Source: Lutraria lutraria (Eukaryota; Mollusca; Bivalvia; Venerida; Mactridae). Taken from it: a DNA stretch of 64,000 nucleotides. Where the stretch lies: positions 32,838,199 through 32,902,198 of the forward strand of contig OZ026840.1 of NCBI GenBank assembly GCA_964023205.1. Direction: 5' to 3'. The translations under genes were made by a program, and so were the position numbers. Of this stretch, positions 24,736 to 55,056 are shown piece by piece. The first letter of the stretch is position 1. Every line of letters begins with the position of its first letter. The notes beneath the pieces were generated by a model that did no database searches, was not told the DNA's origin, and saw only the letters and a list, made by a program, of their open reading frames with translations.

Positions 24736-26563
24736 AAAAATCTAGGGTTTGATTAAAATTGCTTCAGCTGATCCTTGATTATTACTGATGGACTGAATAG
24801 CAGTCAATTAAGAACAGTGTTCAAATTCTGACACTGAAAATGTTGCATAAGTGGTTTTTATAAAGCTTATTGAAATAGATGATCTGAAAAATACAACTAA
24901 GGCCATATGTAAGTCTGTGTCATTCTGTGTTCATAAGGCCATCCTTAAAAAATGTTTGTTTGCTGTAACCTGACCAAGAAAATTTTCAGTGGGCAGGTAG
25001 GTAGGAAATTCTTTTTTACTATTTATATTTAACACAAAATACATGACCAAATATGCTATTTTTAATAAAAAAAATCCCGAGAGGCCAAAAGTTGAGTAGA
25101 GGCCTTTTTTTGGTGAGTAGGTAGCGTTATGGCAAACAAAATATTTTTAATGATGGCCTAAATACCAAATGCATCATGAGAATCATCTATCTTACATTTC
25201 TATCTTATCTCTTTTATCTCTCTTTTCTCACCCCATCATTATTACTCCAATAGCTTTGAGCTTGCAAGATGAGATTTTATTTTTAATTAAATTTATATTC
25301 GTACATGAATTTGTTTGTTGTTCTTCTGACTTCAGAATTCCATCAAGTCATGAGATCTGTCCTGGAACTTTGTGTATATTTACTCAAGCTCAAGTGTTGA
25401 AATACAGGAATCATGCCAAAGTAATAAGATACTAGTATAAGATTGATCTCAACGCTGCAATTTGTGTCCTAGTAATACAAATCATGTAAGTTGAGATCAA
25501 TGACTTGAGTATGGAGACAGATCTCAAGTTTTATAATATTTCACCCTGTAATTAAACAGGTTCTTTCATTATTGGGTCAAAGATGACTGACAAAAATGCT
25601 CAAATTAAAAACTCCTTGAACAAAATATGAACGCACAATTTTATTTTTTTTAATCACTGTTTAAAAAACAATATCGAGACTTATAACATATCAAATTACA
25701 TGTACACAAAAATAATCAGAAACATTTTTAGTATTTACCTATTTCCAATTTGTTTAATATGTAAAATCCTTCATACAATGAAAGAAGTAGGTAATACATT
25801 AACAAAGTGTTGACAAGTATAAGTCGAGAATCAGAAGTTCCTGGTCAATCTGACTAGTGGCAGAAGCTATACACGGTCAACTACAACCAAGTAACTAGAA
25901 TTGATATTAATTGGAAAGGTTAGTAAACATAGCAAGGATATATGGCAGCCATTATTTCAATCATGGTAAATTTTACAAAAGCTTGAAATTCCATTTCTTG
26001 AGTCAACTTGGTGACCTGTCTCAGAATGCTGCATTTCTATTGGTCAATTCAAAACTGTGCTCAGAGAAGACCAATCAAAGGCCTGAGTTTTAAGACTTTA
26101 ATCTTCACCAACAATACTTTCTTGATATTAATGCAGTAAGCAAAGAGATAGGTAGCAAAATCTTCAACATTATAAAGTACAAAACATCATGTACATGTAA
26201 TGTAAAATAACTTAATCAAATAATATACTTTACAGAAAGCACATAAAACATCAACATTACTAAAATCTGAGAAAATGCCATTGAGAAACAAATCGTTTAA
26301 CAGAATGTTACAAATGGATCTCATATGGCAAGCCATGCACATATACTTGAGTCATGATCATAATGTATAAATCCAGTCCCTTAAAATATACCAACATCAG
26401 ACCTCAGTATAACCCTTACAAAGAGAGAGAGTTATGTTCCTCATTCTATCAATTTGCAGTACCTGTACACTCTATCAGACTTCGCAGGATAAAACATCCC
26501 CATTTACACTGACAACAGAAGCATATCAAATTTCACTTTTCTAATAAAAATCTGTTACTAAGT
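24736..26563. other. Spacer and PMPCA 3' UTR side
   Basis: No gene seen. A possible PMPCA poly(A) signal on the minus strand (AATAAA, 25645-25640) lies ~920 bases past the stop. The open frames at 25169-25435 and 25911-26093 show no recognisable features. Confidence 0.35.
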
Positions 26564-29500
26564 TCATCTACCAAAAAGAGAGAATCTTCGTTTCGCTTTA
26601 CCCCCATTTTGTAACATGTCTTCTATAACATTTAATTCTGGAAGATTCTTCAACGTGCCGTAAGCAGCCACGGCTGGCTTTGAACGAAGCATTCTGGTAG
26701 CTACCCTGTTGATATCATCTGCTGTAATTTTACCTGAAAAAAATGAGAAAAAATATATGATGACAATAGTACTACACAACATTTCTAAAGATTGACTATT
26801 GATAGAAACTTTAGTCATATACTTTTCTAGTCCATGACTGTTAAAGCTAAAATAAACAAAAGTAGGGCAAAAATATTCAAGTCAATAATCAGTAGAACTA
26901 TAATAAAAAGACTAGTCTATAACTAGTAGAGCCAAAAATACTCTAATCTAATCTGTAACTAGAAGAGCCAGAAAATAATCTATAAATAGTAGTGCCAAAA
27001 AAGGTCAAACATTTTACAAAATTAATGTATATTAAACACTGGCACAATGATTATGACCTCCAGAGGTGAAAATTTCAATTTTTTGTTTTTATTATTCCTT
27101 ACCTATCAAATCATAATAATGCTCTGGTTGATGTCTATATCCATTTGATAAAACTTGACGACTAACATCTTCAAACATTACAGGTCTTTGTTCTAGGTTC
27201 ATCATTAACATTGATTGAAGCTGTGTCTTTGCTCGTTCTAGCTCAATCTGAAAACAAAATTGTGTTGAGCTCAAATGTAAATAAAGAAATGATAAATATA
27301 CTGACAAACCTGTGTAAGCGGCAATCTCCGAATAAAGGTCACCTTGTGATAAAACTTAGGTCTTTTTCAAAAACTCTCATAGAATATCTAGAACAAAATC
27401 ACCTCCTAACAAAGGGATCATGTCAATAAAAGCCATATTTTGTCTTTCCAGAGTGTTGCCTTTGTTTACAGGCTTGACTTTAATACCTTTTATCATTAAC
27501 AGTGATATCTTTTCAACTTAAACACTTTGGAATGAAATTGAGATTTGAGCTCAAGAGATTGTTCTCAAAATTTATAACCTCAAAGCCTGAAATATACCAA
27601 CTCAGAGTGTAGTGTACATGAATATCATTAATTAATTTACAGAAGTTAAGTGGTGCTACCCAAGTGTACTCCTGGGGTATTCTTACACAATTAAGGCTGG
27701 AAAAATCTCCGAAGGACCCTGGCTGTTGGTGCAACATTACAGCCCAGTGAAATAAATACATACATCTTTTTTAAATCATTATAATAAAATGTTTATAATC
27801 CTTTCATGATCCATACCTCATTCATGCTACCTGCTGTATTAGCAAACTCCCGAGAAATCACTTCAGCCAGGTCATGTAACTGTAATATAACAATATATGA
27901 CTTATCATAAAAGTGAATCGTGAGTTCAGAATAATCTTAGATCAATTCTATGTCTGAGGCTTTAAGGTTGCTTAAATGTACATAATGACAGTTGCATAAT
28001 TATAACACTGCAAAAACATGACAATCTTCTTATGTAAATCACAGGGATGTGATTGGAAGCCAATCAGAGGGATTAAAATTATTTTTACTGAGTAGAATGA
28101 TGTTACAAACTGGAAAATGACTAGAAGGCTTTCTAAAAATATAATTATTAAACAGACACATGCACCAGTAATTTACTAGTAATTGTGATGCATCAGTAAT
28201 TGTTATTCCAGTGGATACCATTACCTTAGAGAACAGAGAGTTCTCACAAACATTACTAACCTTGCTGGGATTTGAGCTGGCTTGTATCACAAATAGTCCA
28301 GTGTCATTATAAGCGTGGTTCATTGCAGTAGCGCTCTCTATCCAATGATGTCTGTAAAATTGTTAATAAAAAATGAGATAAAGAAAAAAATCTAAAATGG
28401 CATTTCATACAATAGTTATGCAAATGAACAATCTTTCCAGAGGTCTTTGACCACTAGAGCCTTAGTATTGGTTTCAAGCCTGAGTCCAGGGAAATATCTT
28501 GTTTTTGTTGTCAGTTTTATTAGCATTTTTTCAGCCAAAACTCTGAACCTTCATGGTCAGTGTTAATTTTGCGGACTCAATGTCCCCTGTTCAAACTGCA
28601 GTAACAAACAGGAGAGCAGTTGTATAAATAAAGTCTTATCCAATACAATAATACATATCAAATTGGCAAAACAATTTGTGCAAGATTGACTTGAAGTGTC
28701 CTGATAAATGTGATTCTAAAAATTATAATCATAATATTCTTTAAACTGCAAGTAAATAAAAAATTAAACCTAACTTACTGGTTGAGTACATTCAGGTACA
28801 GTCTAGTGTACATGCCCTTGCCAGGACCACCAGCTGAGAAGGATCCACCGCCACCTAACAGTGAATTAAGAACACAGAATGCAACAAAATCATCATCAGT
28901 ATGCGAACAACTTTCAAGACCAAGAACAAGATGAGCTAACTCTGGCATTGCTGTAGGTCCGAGACTAACATTACCAAGATCAGCTTCAACCTAAAATGAG
29001 AAAAATATAAAATATTAATTTAAGAAGGACTTAACACCATTTGATTCTTTTTTCAAAAGATTTATTGCTCTACAGATAAACTCAGATAAATAATAAAATC
29101 ATCTCAATCACATGAAGACATTAATGTTCCAATAATGGTGTAATTTTGAAATCAACAAAGATCTTTACTTAATGAACACTCTAATCACTTATAGATCAAT
29201 TTCACATGATGACTATAGATCAGCTTCAACCTAAAATGAGAAAAATATTTTTCTTTTAAAAAAGATCTTTACTTAAACAAGATGTTTTTAGAACACAATG
29301 CCCCCTCAGAGTGACTTTAACCTTGACCTACTGAAATGAAAATGCACAGGTCATGTAGAGGTTGTCGTGAGGAACCAACATTATTAAGTTTGATGATTGT
29401 AGGTAAAAGCACTTTGACTTTATAGGCAAGGTTAAAGTTGGGTACAAACAGACAGACAGGCCAAAAACAAAATGTCCCAGATCTACTGATACAGGGGCAT

Positions 29501-32500
29501 TAGAATACTCTAATCACTTATATTTTAGATCCATTTCACATGATGACTATACCTTGACAATGCCGCCTGTGTATTGGGCAATAGAGTTATCAGCTGATTT
29601 GGATGGGTCTATCATGGCGCTATTCTCTGTCCATATTGGTGATTTCTGTAGAAAATATTTTTTTGTCATTTCGACGAGAACGTCATGATCCATACCGACT
29701 CCACCGACAACCATTCTTTTAGGATCATAAAAATTGTTCATATATGTAAATAGTGTCTTAATGTCAATAACATTTATATTTTCTGTAGGACAAATCTTTG
29801 GTAATCCCAAAGTGTTGTTCCTGTAGCCCGCCTGAAACACACAAAAAAACAAAGGATTATTGCATTATTAATATCTGCAAAAGCACGTTAATGTATGAAT
29901 GGATATGGAACTATACCAAGTTAAGTAATTATGTATTTTGACTTCTAGAATTACAAAAGTATATAATAGGGTCAGCCTTAAAAAATGACGGTTTGCATTT
30001 ACATGAGTCAAATTTTTAACAGTGGGTAGGCAGGAAGACTTTTTTGCAAGCAATTATATGCACTGAAAACAAAAAGTTGAACTGAATTTCAGTCAAAATT
30101 GCTAAAAATGTTTTGTGTCAGGGGATTCTGAAGCATATGACTGCAAACCAGGGTTCTCATTATACGTCAAATGTTGAGGATCAAATACGATACTTGACTC
30201 ATTATAAAGATTCGGAAGCCATATTTTACCAGTTTTAAAAGTCAAAACACCATTATAAGGGTAAAATGAAAGCCCCGCAAATCAACATTTTATTAAGGAT
30301 GGCCTAAGACAGATGATAATGAGAGAAGATAAGAAGTCATACAGCAAAAATCATCTCAGTCACCAATGGATCAGGTATTGGGTTCAGTTTTAAAGATTCC
30401 AGTTCAAAACCAACTGTCTGTCTGGCTACTTCAATCTACAACAAATTATAAAAATAAACCAATTAGTTATATATACAATATGGTTAAAAGAGACTCAACA
30501 GAAGTACAATGTAATAACTTACAAGTTAATGGAAAAAAGCAAAATTTTGCAGCAGATAAAGTTTGGATCTAAACACTTCTGAAAGTGCGGGAAAAGAAAT
30601 CCCTTGAGGAAAAATCACAATTCTAGTAGTTTATAAAAGATATAGGGAGTCTGACACATGGCAAACATATTAAGTTTAACTTAGAAGCGTTCTTATGTTA
30701 CAATTCTTTCAGATTATAGGAAAAAACCTTACCTCAAAATCATCAAAGATAGGTCTGTATAAAGCATCGGACAAAACATCCATAGCTATATCTAAACCAG
30801 AAGTCTCTGCAGACATCGCATAAATCATAGTATCCCTACAATATATAGAATATTTGTATACTAAAATTCTTAGTTCCAAAAGCTACAAGGCAGAGTTTTT
30901 TTTCACCATACGGAAAATTGAATCTTGAGAAAGGGGAAGAATAATTCAGGTCCAAATTAGTCCTTCTAAAAAAGACCATTGCAATGCATCACATTTTTCA
31001 TCTAATGTCAACCATTTGTGCTAAGCCAAAATCGAAAAAGCGAGGTGTGTAAAACAGTCTCAGCATATTGTGAGTCATTATGAGGGTACTCCTCCATTTC
31101 CAATTGTTGGTCAGAGGAGAAAAAACTAGTGTAACATAAGACCAGGAAGTTGTTAAAGCAGTCGAGACTGTCCCAGCAATATTGTATATAAAACGTAATG
31201 TTTAATAAACACAATTTATTAATCAAGATTTTCATTACCTGGAGGATTGACAGTCAATAATTCCACCAACTTTTTCCATTTCTTGATTAATTTTGTCTCT
31301 GTCTTCATATTTTGTGGTTTTCTAAGGGAAAATGAAACACAATAATGGAATTAAAATTATAGTACTTAATCTATGAAAAAAATAATTGCTTACTTAAATG
31401 TATTGGATTTAAATCCATTTATTAAATCATTAGTATTTTGGTTATGTACAAAAGTCTACGTACCAAGATTGTTTGACTGTGTTCCTAACGCTATAAGCAA
31501 GTAAAATCATCCCCATAAGACATCTACCGGTTTGTTACATTTAAATATCAATGTTTCTTACTCTTAGTAAGATACAATACAGATATGACACCATCAATAC
31601 TGAATTGTACTGACCATTAATACCGGTATATGAAGCAAAACTCTTACCTGAAAAGCCAATTTCTCCAAGAAATGATTCACGCCACTTGGATAATTCACTT
31701 CATACCTAGAACCAGAATCTATGACGACACCAATGGTAGAGAACTGGCCAAATTTATTCTCTGTGGCAACACGCAAACCATTCTCTAATGTGGTCACCTG
31801 AGATACGATGTAAAATACTTATACAGTAAAACTCGCTTATAACGAAATGCCAGGGGGTATAAAAATTATTTCGCTGTAACCGAGTTTTCATTGTAACCGA
31901 GCACACACTTATAGTGAAATTTCACTGTAAGTTGCTCACATATAACGAACTTCGTTATAACCTGTATCGGAGGTATAATTCTTCTAGATCTATGTAAATA
32001 AGTTGATGAATGAAAAGACTGAATAATCATGTCTTTCATTTTCAATATTCCAGTGATCGTGCTCGGTGCTACTTCAAATTTCTTTGCAACACAAGTTTTA
32101 GATTCAGTTTCACACGCCTTAATAATCTCATATTTGGTATTTAATGTCAGTTGCTTTCGTTTTCGAGATGGCGACCCTTCCATATTTTAACATAAATATT
32201 TCCTGACTGACTAACGCAAACAAAATGAGACTTTTAAAATGTATGCAATTTTATTTTGTATATCCTTTTCACTCAATAAACATGAAATAATTGACCGCGA
32301 AAACATTGAGAACTTACTCAAACAAAATAATTTAAATTGATACACTCCGGTAATCGGTATTTATCACCCGTGAAAACGCTATTGAATTTCATAACAATGG
32401 AAAGCTACGGGTCAAAATAATATCCAATACGTAATTATCACAGTCAATAAAAGTTTTTGCTTTGATGTTTGAAAAAATTTAGTTTCATTGTAACTGAGCA

Positions 32501-35256
32501 TATTTCCTCTAAAACATGATTCTGGGGCCAAAAAAATCATTTCACTGTAACCGAGTTTTCACTGTAACCGAGTTCACTGTAACTGTACATTTTTATATAG
32601 AATAAAGAAGGCCTCAGCCGGGCCAAAAAAATCGTTTCACTGTAACCGAGTTTTCACTGTAACCGAGTTCGCTGTAAGTGAGTTTTACTGTATAATAAAA
32701 GAAAAAAATGAACTATTTAACCAAGTTCTAAACTCATTTGTAGTACAAAGAAGAAAGAAATCAAGTACTCAAATACAAACTAGGCTTATATACATTACAT
32801 GCCTGAAGTTGAACATCTTTCCTTATAAATCTTTATACATTGACTTCTTTAAATTGTGTCTTGATCATCTCTACTTCCAAGTAAATAAATCCAAATTCAT
32901 CCAGAAGATGTAAAGTCAAGCTCATTGTTGTGATGTTCATGTTGGCAATAAGTATAAATAAAATAACAAAGTTCTGTAAACAAATCAATAAATACAAAAT
33001 GAAAAAAGACCTGTGTTTCATGTTGTTTATGATCTGATACAGCATATTTTGGCTCAGGGAATGCTTTAGGTGTAGCACTCAAAGGTCCACCTTCTATGAT
33101 ACTGCTACTTCTGCAAAGGAATTCAATTTCATTTTAACCAGCAAAAACATACAAATTTTAAATCATAGACACTTCTAACAAATCAAGTCCAAATCCTCCA
33201 TTTTTATCAGCCCAATCATCAAACACTAGTCGTTGAATAATGCAGAACCACTTAACAGGGCTTGAAATTTTTTTGTGAATGCTAGTCCGATGGGGCGAGT
33301 ACAAAATCAGACATTCAATCACCCTAAAATTAATTTAAAACTGGAAATATCTCTTTCCAATTTGATCCGAATCAATTTAGATTAACGTTTTGTATATGTT
33401 AAATCCGCGTTCGTGAAACGCTTGCACTAGACAATAATGACTAAAAATAGATTGTTGCCCGTACCCGGCCCTGCAGCATATTTAAAACACAGCTACAAGT
33501 TTACAAGTTTAACTGCGACAATGCCTCAATTGCCGCCTTTTCAATGGGATCTCTTACTTGACAAATTAATTGGATGCGTTGATTATTGTCGGTCTCGTAT
33601 CAACGGACTCGAGTAAGTGTCAAATCCTGAATTATCTTACCATGTTACCTGTTCTGATCTGATAATAAACAGAGCCCGTTTTCAGAAAATGAACAGATGA
33701 CAGAAAGCGATTTCAAGTAGAAGCATTCGCAATAAATATCAGTGTTGCTACTTGAATGACGGCTTGATATGTACGCGAATCACGGTGATCCTTAGTGATT
33801 AAAGATTAAAATGCCGATTATACAATCTGTATCGTTCATGTATGTTGTAATCATTTATGTCAGCATCAGACATAATTTTCCCGCAATCTGTCATACATAA
33901 CAAAAGAATTATACATCCTTTTATGTCTTTAAAGTCTTAATCATAACTTACATTCTAAAAGTATACAAATACTTAATTTTCTTAAGGGCGAGTTGGTACT
34001 TCTAAAGGGCGAGTAAGAATTTGCAGCTACTAGTCCTACAGGACTAGTACCACCTTGAACATTTTTCAAGCCCTACTTTGGGGCGCTAACCCATTAGATC
34101 AATTAACTGTTTAAATTCATGCCAGTGAACTTCACCAAATTGTGCATTCAGGTTTGTGGAAAATTGTTTAATTTCAATAGCCAACTAATACGGGGAAGTC
34201 AAAGACCGGGGCCCGCAAAGCGGGTCCCGGGCTTTGGCCTTGCCCGGCTATAGACAATGCGTACGTAAGAAAAGGTTCAATGTGAATTAAAACAATTTCA
34301 AATGTGATTACCTATCGCCGAAAATCTCATTTCCAAATCATTGATTGGAGGCCGCCATTTTGTTTGTAACAACTAAATTCTCGTTCTCGTGTTGGAATAT
34401 TTTTTTACATCGTAATATAATTGCTCACTTATATTTATGTTTTCCTATCTGTTTACAAGAAATAGAAAGCAAACTATTCGAAGTTTTTTAAAAAAGAAGC
34501 TTTATTTTAAAAATACAAACGCTTTTGGTAAACTTTGTGAAAAGCGTCTGCTTAAAGTTTTGCGCACAAACGCATGACAGGAAATAGAATGACGTCACTT
34601 TTTGTTTACGCAAGGTGCTCGACCAATCTCTACCTAGAGTTGTCGTTCCTTTCCAATAGACTCGACTTCCCCGTTCCATAGGCTTAGCCTATTTTCATAT
34701 TAGTTCGGGATTGTGCTTTAACTGGTTCAAAATCAGGAAAACATTGACTCTGTCTATCTCTGAATAATGCCAATCACTCTTATGAGTGTTATAGGCAGGA
34801 TAAGTGCAAGTTTGGAATTGTGAAGATTGTAATGAATATTATTATCTGTTGGGAATGAATAGACGAAAATATAGAACAAGTTGCATCATACAAAATTTGA
34901 AGAACTATATATGATTCTGACACTGAAACATACCAATGAACTAAGTTCTACAAGTTTCCAATCACAGACAATGACCAATACAAAAGAATTTTAAACCGTA
35001 AACTATCGTCATGGTGTGTTTAAAGAAATATGATTTCGTCTATTAAACTGTCCGAAACAGTTACACTTCGTCCGTCAATAATTCCGACCCAAGTATTAAG
35101 TTCTTGAGTCGACCTGAAACAGTATTGGTCAATACATTCATACAATAAAATGTCTATCTGCATCAGTAAGCGTATGACAATAATTTCTAGCTCCACAAAC
35201 CCTGAATAATTCCGACAACCTTGGCGAAGAATTTTTCTCAGCATGCGAGTCGCCAT
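26564..35256 (-). CDS. PMPCA: Mitochondrial-processing peptidase subunit alpha, 12 exons
   Basis: Exons in gene order: 35256-35201, 33110-33011, 31797-31648, 31321-31239, 30835-30733, 30435-30343, 29831-29553, 28990-28779, 28351-28261, 27879-27817, 27247-27103, 26733-26564. Phases agree throughout and give 514 aa, close to the human protein (525). Alpha and beta subunits form the matrix protease that removes import presequences; alpha binds the substrate. Residues 1-18 are rich in Arg and Lys with no acidic residue, a clear mitochondrial presequence. The M16 family zinc site HxxEH is replaced by HFLEK (94-98), as expected for the non-catalytic alpha subunit. The glycine-rich substrate loop [14 protein letters not shown] lies at 334-347. 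Exon 11 carries the family stretch ELERAKTQL and exon 12 the C-terminal end. The start ATG (35254-35256) has a strong Kozak context (AAGATGG). The gene is head-to-head with DHX16 and convergent with the DOK-like gene. Confidence 0.97.
27640..27745 (+). repeat. SINE fragment in PMPCA intron 10
   Basis: It carries the GGGTATTCTT...GACCCTGGCTGTTGGTGCAAC body that resembles the SINE at 24495. No head is visible. Confidence 0.45.
28978..29551 (-). repeat. Tandem duplication of PMPCA intron 7 with its splice acceptor
   Basis: GATCAGCTTCAACCTAAAAT (exon 8 start plus acceptor, read on +) is at 28978 and again at 29218. The intron's donor-side sequence ATTTCACATGATGACTAT is at 29199-29216 and again at 29533-29550. 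The two copies meet at 29217/29218. Bases 29283-29500 of the second copy are a later repeat insertion carrying ATGCCCCCTCAGAG. Only the acceptor at 28991-28992 keeps the frame. Confidence 0.8.
31824..32690 (-). mobile_element. Shortened Tigger/pogo-like transposon with HTH start (867 bp)
   Basis: The ends CAGTAAAACTCGCTTATAAC and (inverted) CAGTAAAACTCACTTACAGC match, and TA flanks both sides. On -, the frame beginning at 32183 opens with [20 protein letters not shown] and continues as a psq/CENP-B-type helix-turn-helix ([16 protein letters not shown]). The frame stops after 105 codons with no DDE catalytic domain. ACTGTAACCGAGTTTTC is repeated several times near the right end. This is an internally deleted copy in PMPCA intron 2, moved if at all by a transposase from elsewhere. 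Confidence 0.88.
33257..34074. mobile_element. Element with AGGGCTTGAAA ends (818 bp)
   Basis: It opens AGGGCTTGAAATTTTTTTGT with GCTAGTCCGATGGGGCGAGT nearby. It closes with GGACTAGTACCACC and TTTTTCAAGCCCT, the inverted counterpart. Both sides also carry the GGGCGAGT word. No coding capacity; PMPCA intron 1. Confidence 0.65.
34190..34674. mobile_element. Possible element with 11 bp inverted ends (485 bp)
   Basis: ACGGGGAAGTC at the left mirrors GACTTCCCCGT at the right. Next to the left end is a strong GC hairpin, GGCCCGCAAAGCGGGTC. No clear target duplication, so the boundaries are tentative. The open frame 34488-34679 (-) has no recognisable domain. Confidence 0.45.
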
Positions 35257-37938
35257 CTTGAAAATCAAAGCTAAATTACAAATCAACCGTACCAATAACA
35301 CTACATGTCCGAACTAAATACGAAACGTATCACAACTAATTTGCACATATTTTATTATGGCTTAAGTAGCTTATGCGTGAATAGCAGATTGTTCTGATTA
35401 ATCTTTAAAAAATCAAGGGAAAATGTGGGAGTAAAATACAGACCTGGTCAATATTGCAGAACATGGTCACTACCCTAATTGCATGCAGTCGATCTACACA
35501 ACTAATTGAACTGTAATTATAGAATCTCAAGCCACATTTCACCACCATCTGTCATTTGAGCTTAAGACGTTCTTCACTGCACTCAACTTCAGATGACGTA
35601 ATCGATGTGGTCAGAAATTGCAACAGTTTATATTGGATCGAATCGATTAAGGGACGAATCCTTTAAAATTATTCAGCAGACGACAAAAAATAATCGAATT
35701 GATAAATTTTCTGTAATAGAGTTATAGTCTTATCAGAGACGTATAATAATATTATACGTCTCTGGTCTTATTAACCAATTTAATAATACCAGATATCGAT
35801 TAGCTGTAAATTGTGTCATAAAAGAAATGTTCCACCCGAACACAACAACGACGTCTACACTACGATGTTTTCAATGTAAGATAAAAGGGAACTGCAACAA
35901 AAGTATTTGTACTTAAAGGTCAAGGGGAAATAACTCTACATCACGCCCGTGTTTACCGTCGACAAGCATCTTGGAGATAAAGACTATCCAGTATTATGGA
36001 AAGTGTCTGAGGTGTGCCGATTGATTTGTCATTCCATGGTTCCATCATGTCCTTCAAAGTTGGGAACTTCGGAAGTACGCGTAATTTAACGGAAATAGCC
36101 GAATGAACGAAGACTGGAATCCAATTAGAGTTGTTTCCCTTTGACCATTAATCTATTTTTGAATAATCGAGTTATTTCCCTTCTTAAAAACTTATCTTTG
36201 CCCTTGTCCGTCCGTCAGCCCGTCTGTCTGTCTGTCTGTTTGTGTGTATGTTTGCCTCAAACTGAATCATGTGGTAACTTAAACAAGCAGCGTTAACACT
36301 TAACAGGTTGCTATCGTAACGAAACTAGTAAAATATGGCCACCAAATATTGATCGATCCTAGCTGTGACAAGTTTTAAAAAATACTATTCCAGTTATGTT
36401 GATGAAACTTGGTATGTGAATATGTTACATCGTGGAGATTATGAATGTCCGTCCGTCCGTCTGTCTGCCTGTCTGCCTCGAACCTGGATCATAAGATAGG
36501 AAGGAAACATGATATGTGAATAGGCGGCACTGTGGAGATTAGGCACGTCATTCTCCCCCCCCCCCCTCTGGACAAAATTGTGGATGCTATGGAAACGGAA
36601 ATTCAAAAGGTGACCGCAAAATCTTTAAAACATTAAAGCCGTAATAATTGGACGATCTAAGCCCCCTAGTAAATCTTATACATAAATTAACATTATTTCA
36701 AATAAATTCCCGTTCGTTTGACTACCATTTCGCATTTTAACAATAGTTTCGTATTTGTGCTTAATTGCGCCACATTCGTATTTCAAACGTTTCGGCTGCG
36801 CTTAAATGCAACCTTGTTCGACTAGGTTCACAAATATGTTTATTCTGATAATATTCCATTTTCAAAAACTTTAGTACTTATAATCAGGTAGTTATAGTTA
36901 ATACAACTACCTGTTATAATAAATAATCCACACCATTTTCAAATCGTACACGATGTTTCAATGTTATTTATATATATATGGAAGATAATTCAAGATATTT
37001 ATATCATTGATGGTTCCAGGATATATTGATCACTTATATGATTTCATTGTAGCATGTATAGAATATGATAAGAATGTTAAAAATATGCTATTCATAAAAT
37101 AAGTTGGTAAAAAGTTGTAAATGTATACACGTGTATATAGCTAATATGCCTTTTCTGTAAAGACTTTTCCTTCCATTTTTTTCTTTGAATTGTATCGATC
37201 GGAATTGGATGCTCGTTAATATATATTATGATACTGTAGTCAAATTTAATGGAATCGTTTATTATAACAGGGATGCTATATCATCCCTGGTTATAATTAC
37301 ACAGCTAATTTAGTAGTTTTTCAATTAAAGTGACATAAAATATTAAAATAATTAATACAAAGCAAAATATGTGAAACAAATAACAAAATGGAACAACCCA
37401 ATATTTTATACGAAGTATACGTTAACAAGCATTAGTTCCACACGTGTGCGCCAAAAAAATGTCTCAACTTTAAATATGAACATTAGCGGGGATCAATATA
37501 CACGTGTGATTATTGGCCCTATATGTATATAGAGACTATATACTGGTCACTCAAGCACAGGTATTCGATCATTTGTTACAACATCAGCATACATGGGACA
37601 AAATATTGGTTGTAATAATATTGTAAGAATAATGTTATTGAACATTGTCAGTCATGCAAAGTCTTTCAAGAGGAAAATGGTATGTTTCCTTGTGAATACT
37701 GCCATAATCACATGTTGTTAGTTAAAATGACGAGTTTAGGATAAACAAATATTAAGCCCGCAATACAAACATAGATGACATATTTCAATGACGTGTACAC
37801 AATATTTGAAATGACTACGACTGAATTTTATTTATCGGATGGCATTTAGACACTACCATTCAAAATGGCGGCGCCCACGGATGTTCGTAGTTAGAGAATA
37901 TTTTTTGTATATTATTACAAGCACTTGATAATTTAACA
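35257..37938. promoter_or_regulatory. Head-to-head spacer between PMPCA and DHX16
   Basis: 2.68 kb separates two divergent start codons, so both promoters should lie here. It holds a near-perfect palindrome at 35734-35764, tetranucleotide runs (TCTG at ~36222-36240, CCGT/CTGT at ~36448-36475), a C run at ~36557-36566, and otherwise AT-rich sequence with no gene. The promoter role is inferred from geometry; I see no defined core element. Confidence 0.5.
35734..35764. repeat. Palindrome, 14 bp arms and 3 bp spacer
   Basis: CAGAGACGTATAAT, then AAT, then ATTATACGTCTCTG: exact inverted arms. It lies ~480 bases upstream of the PMPCA start codon. It may be a remnant of a small MITE or a binding site. 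Confidence 0.8.
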
Positions 37939-55056
<17,118 letters not shown>

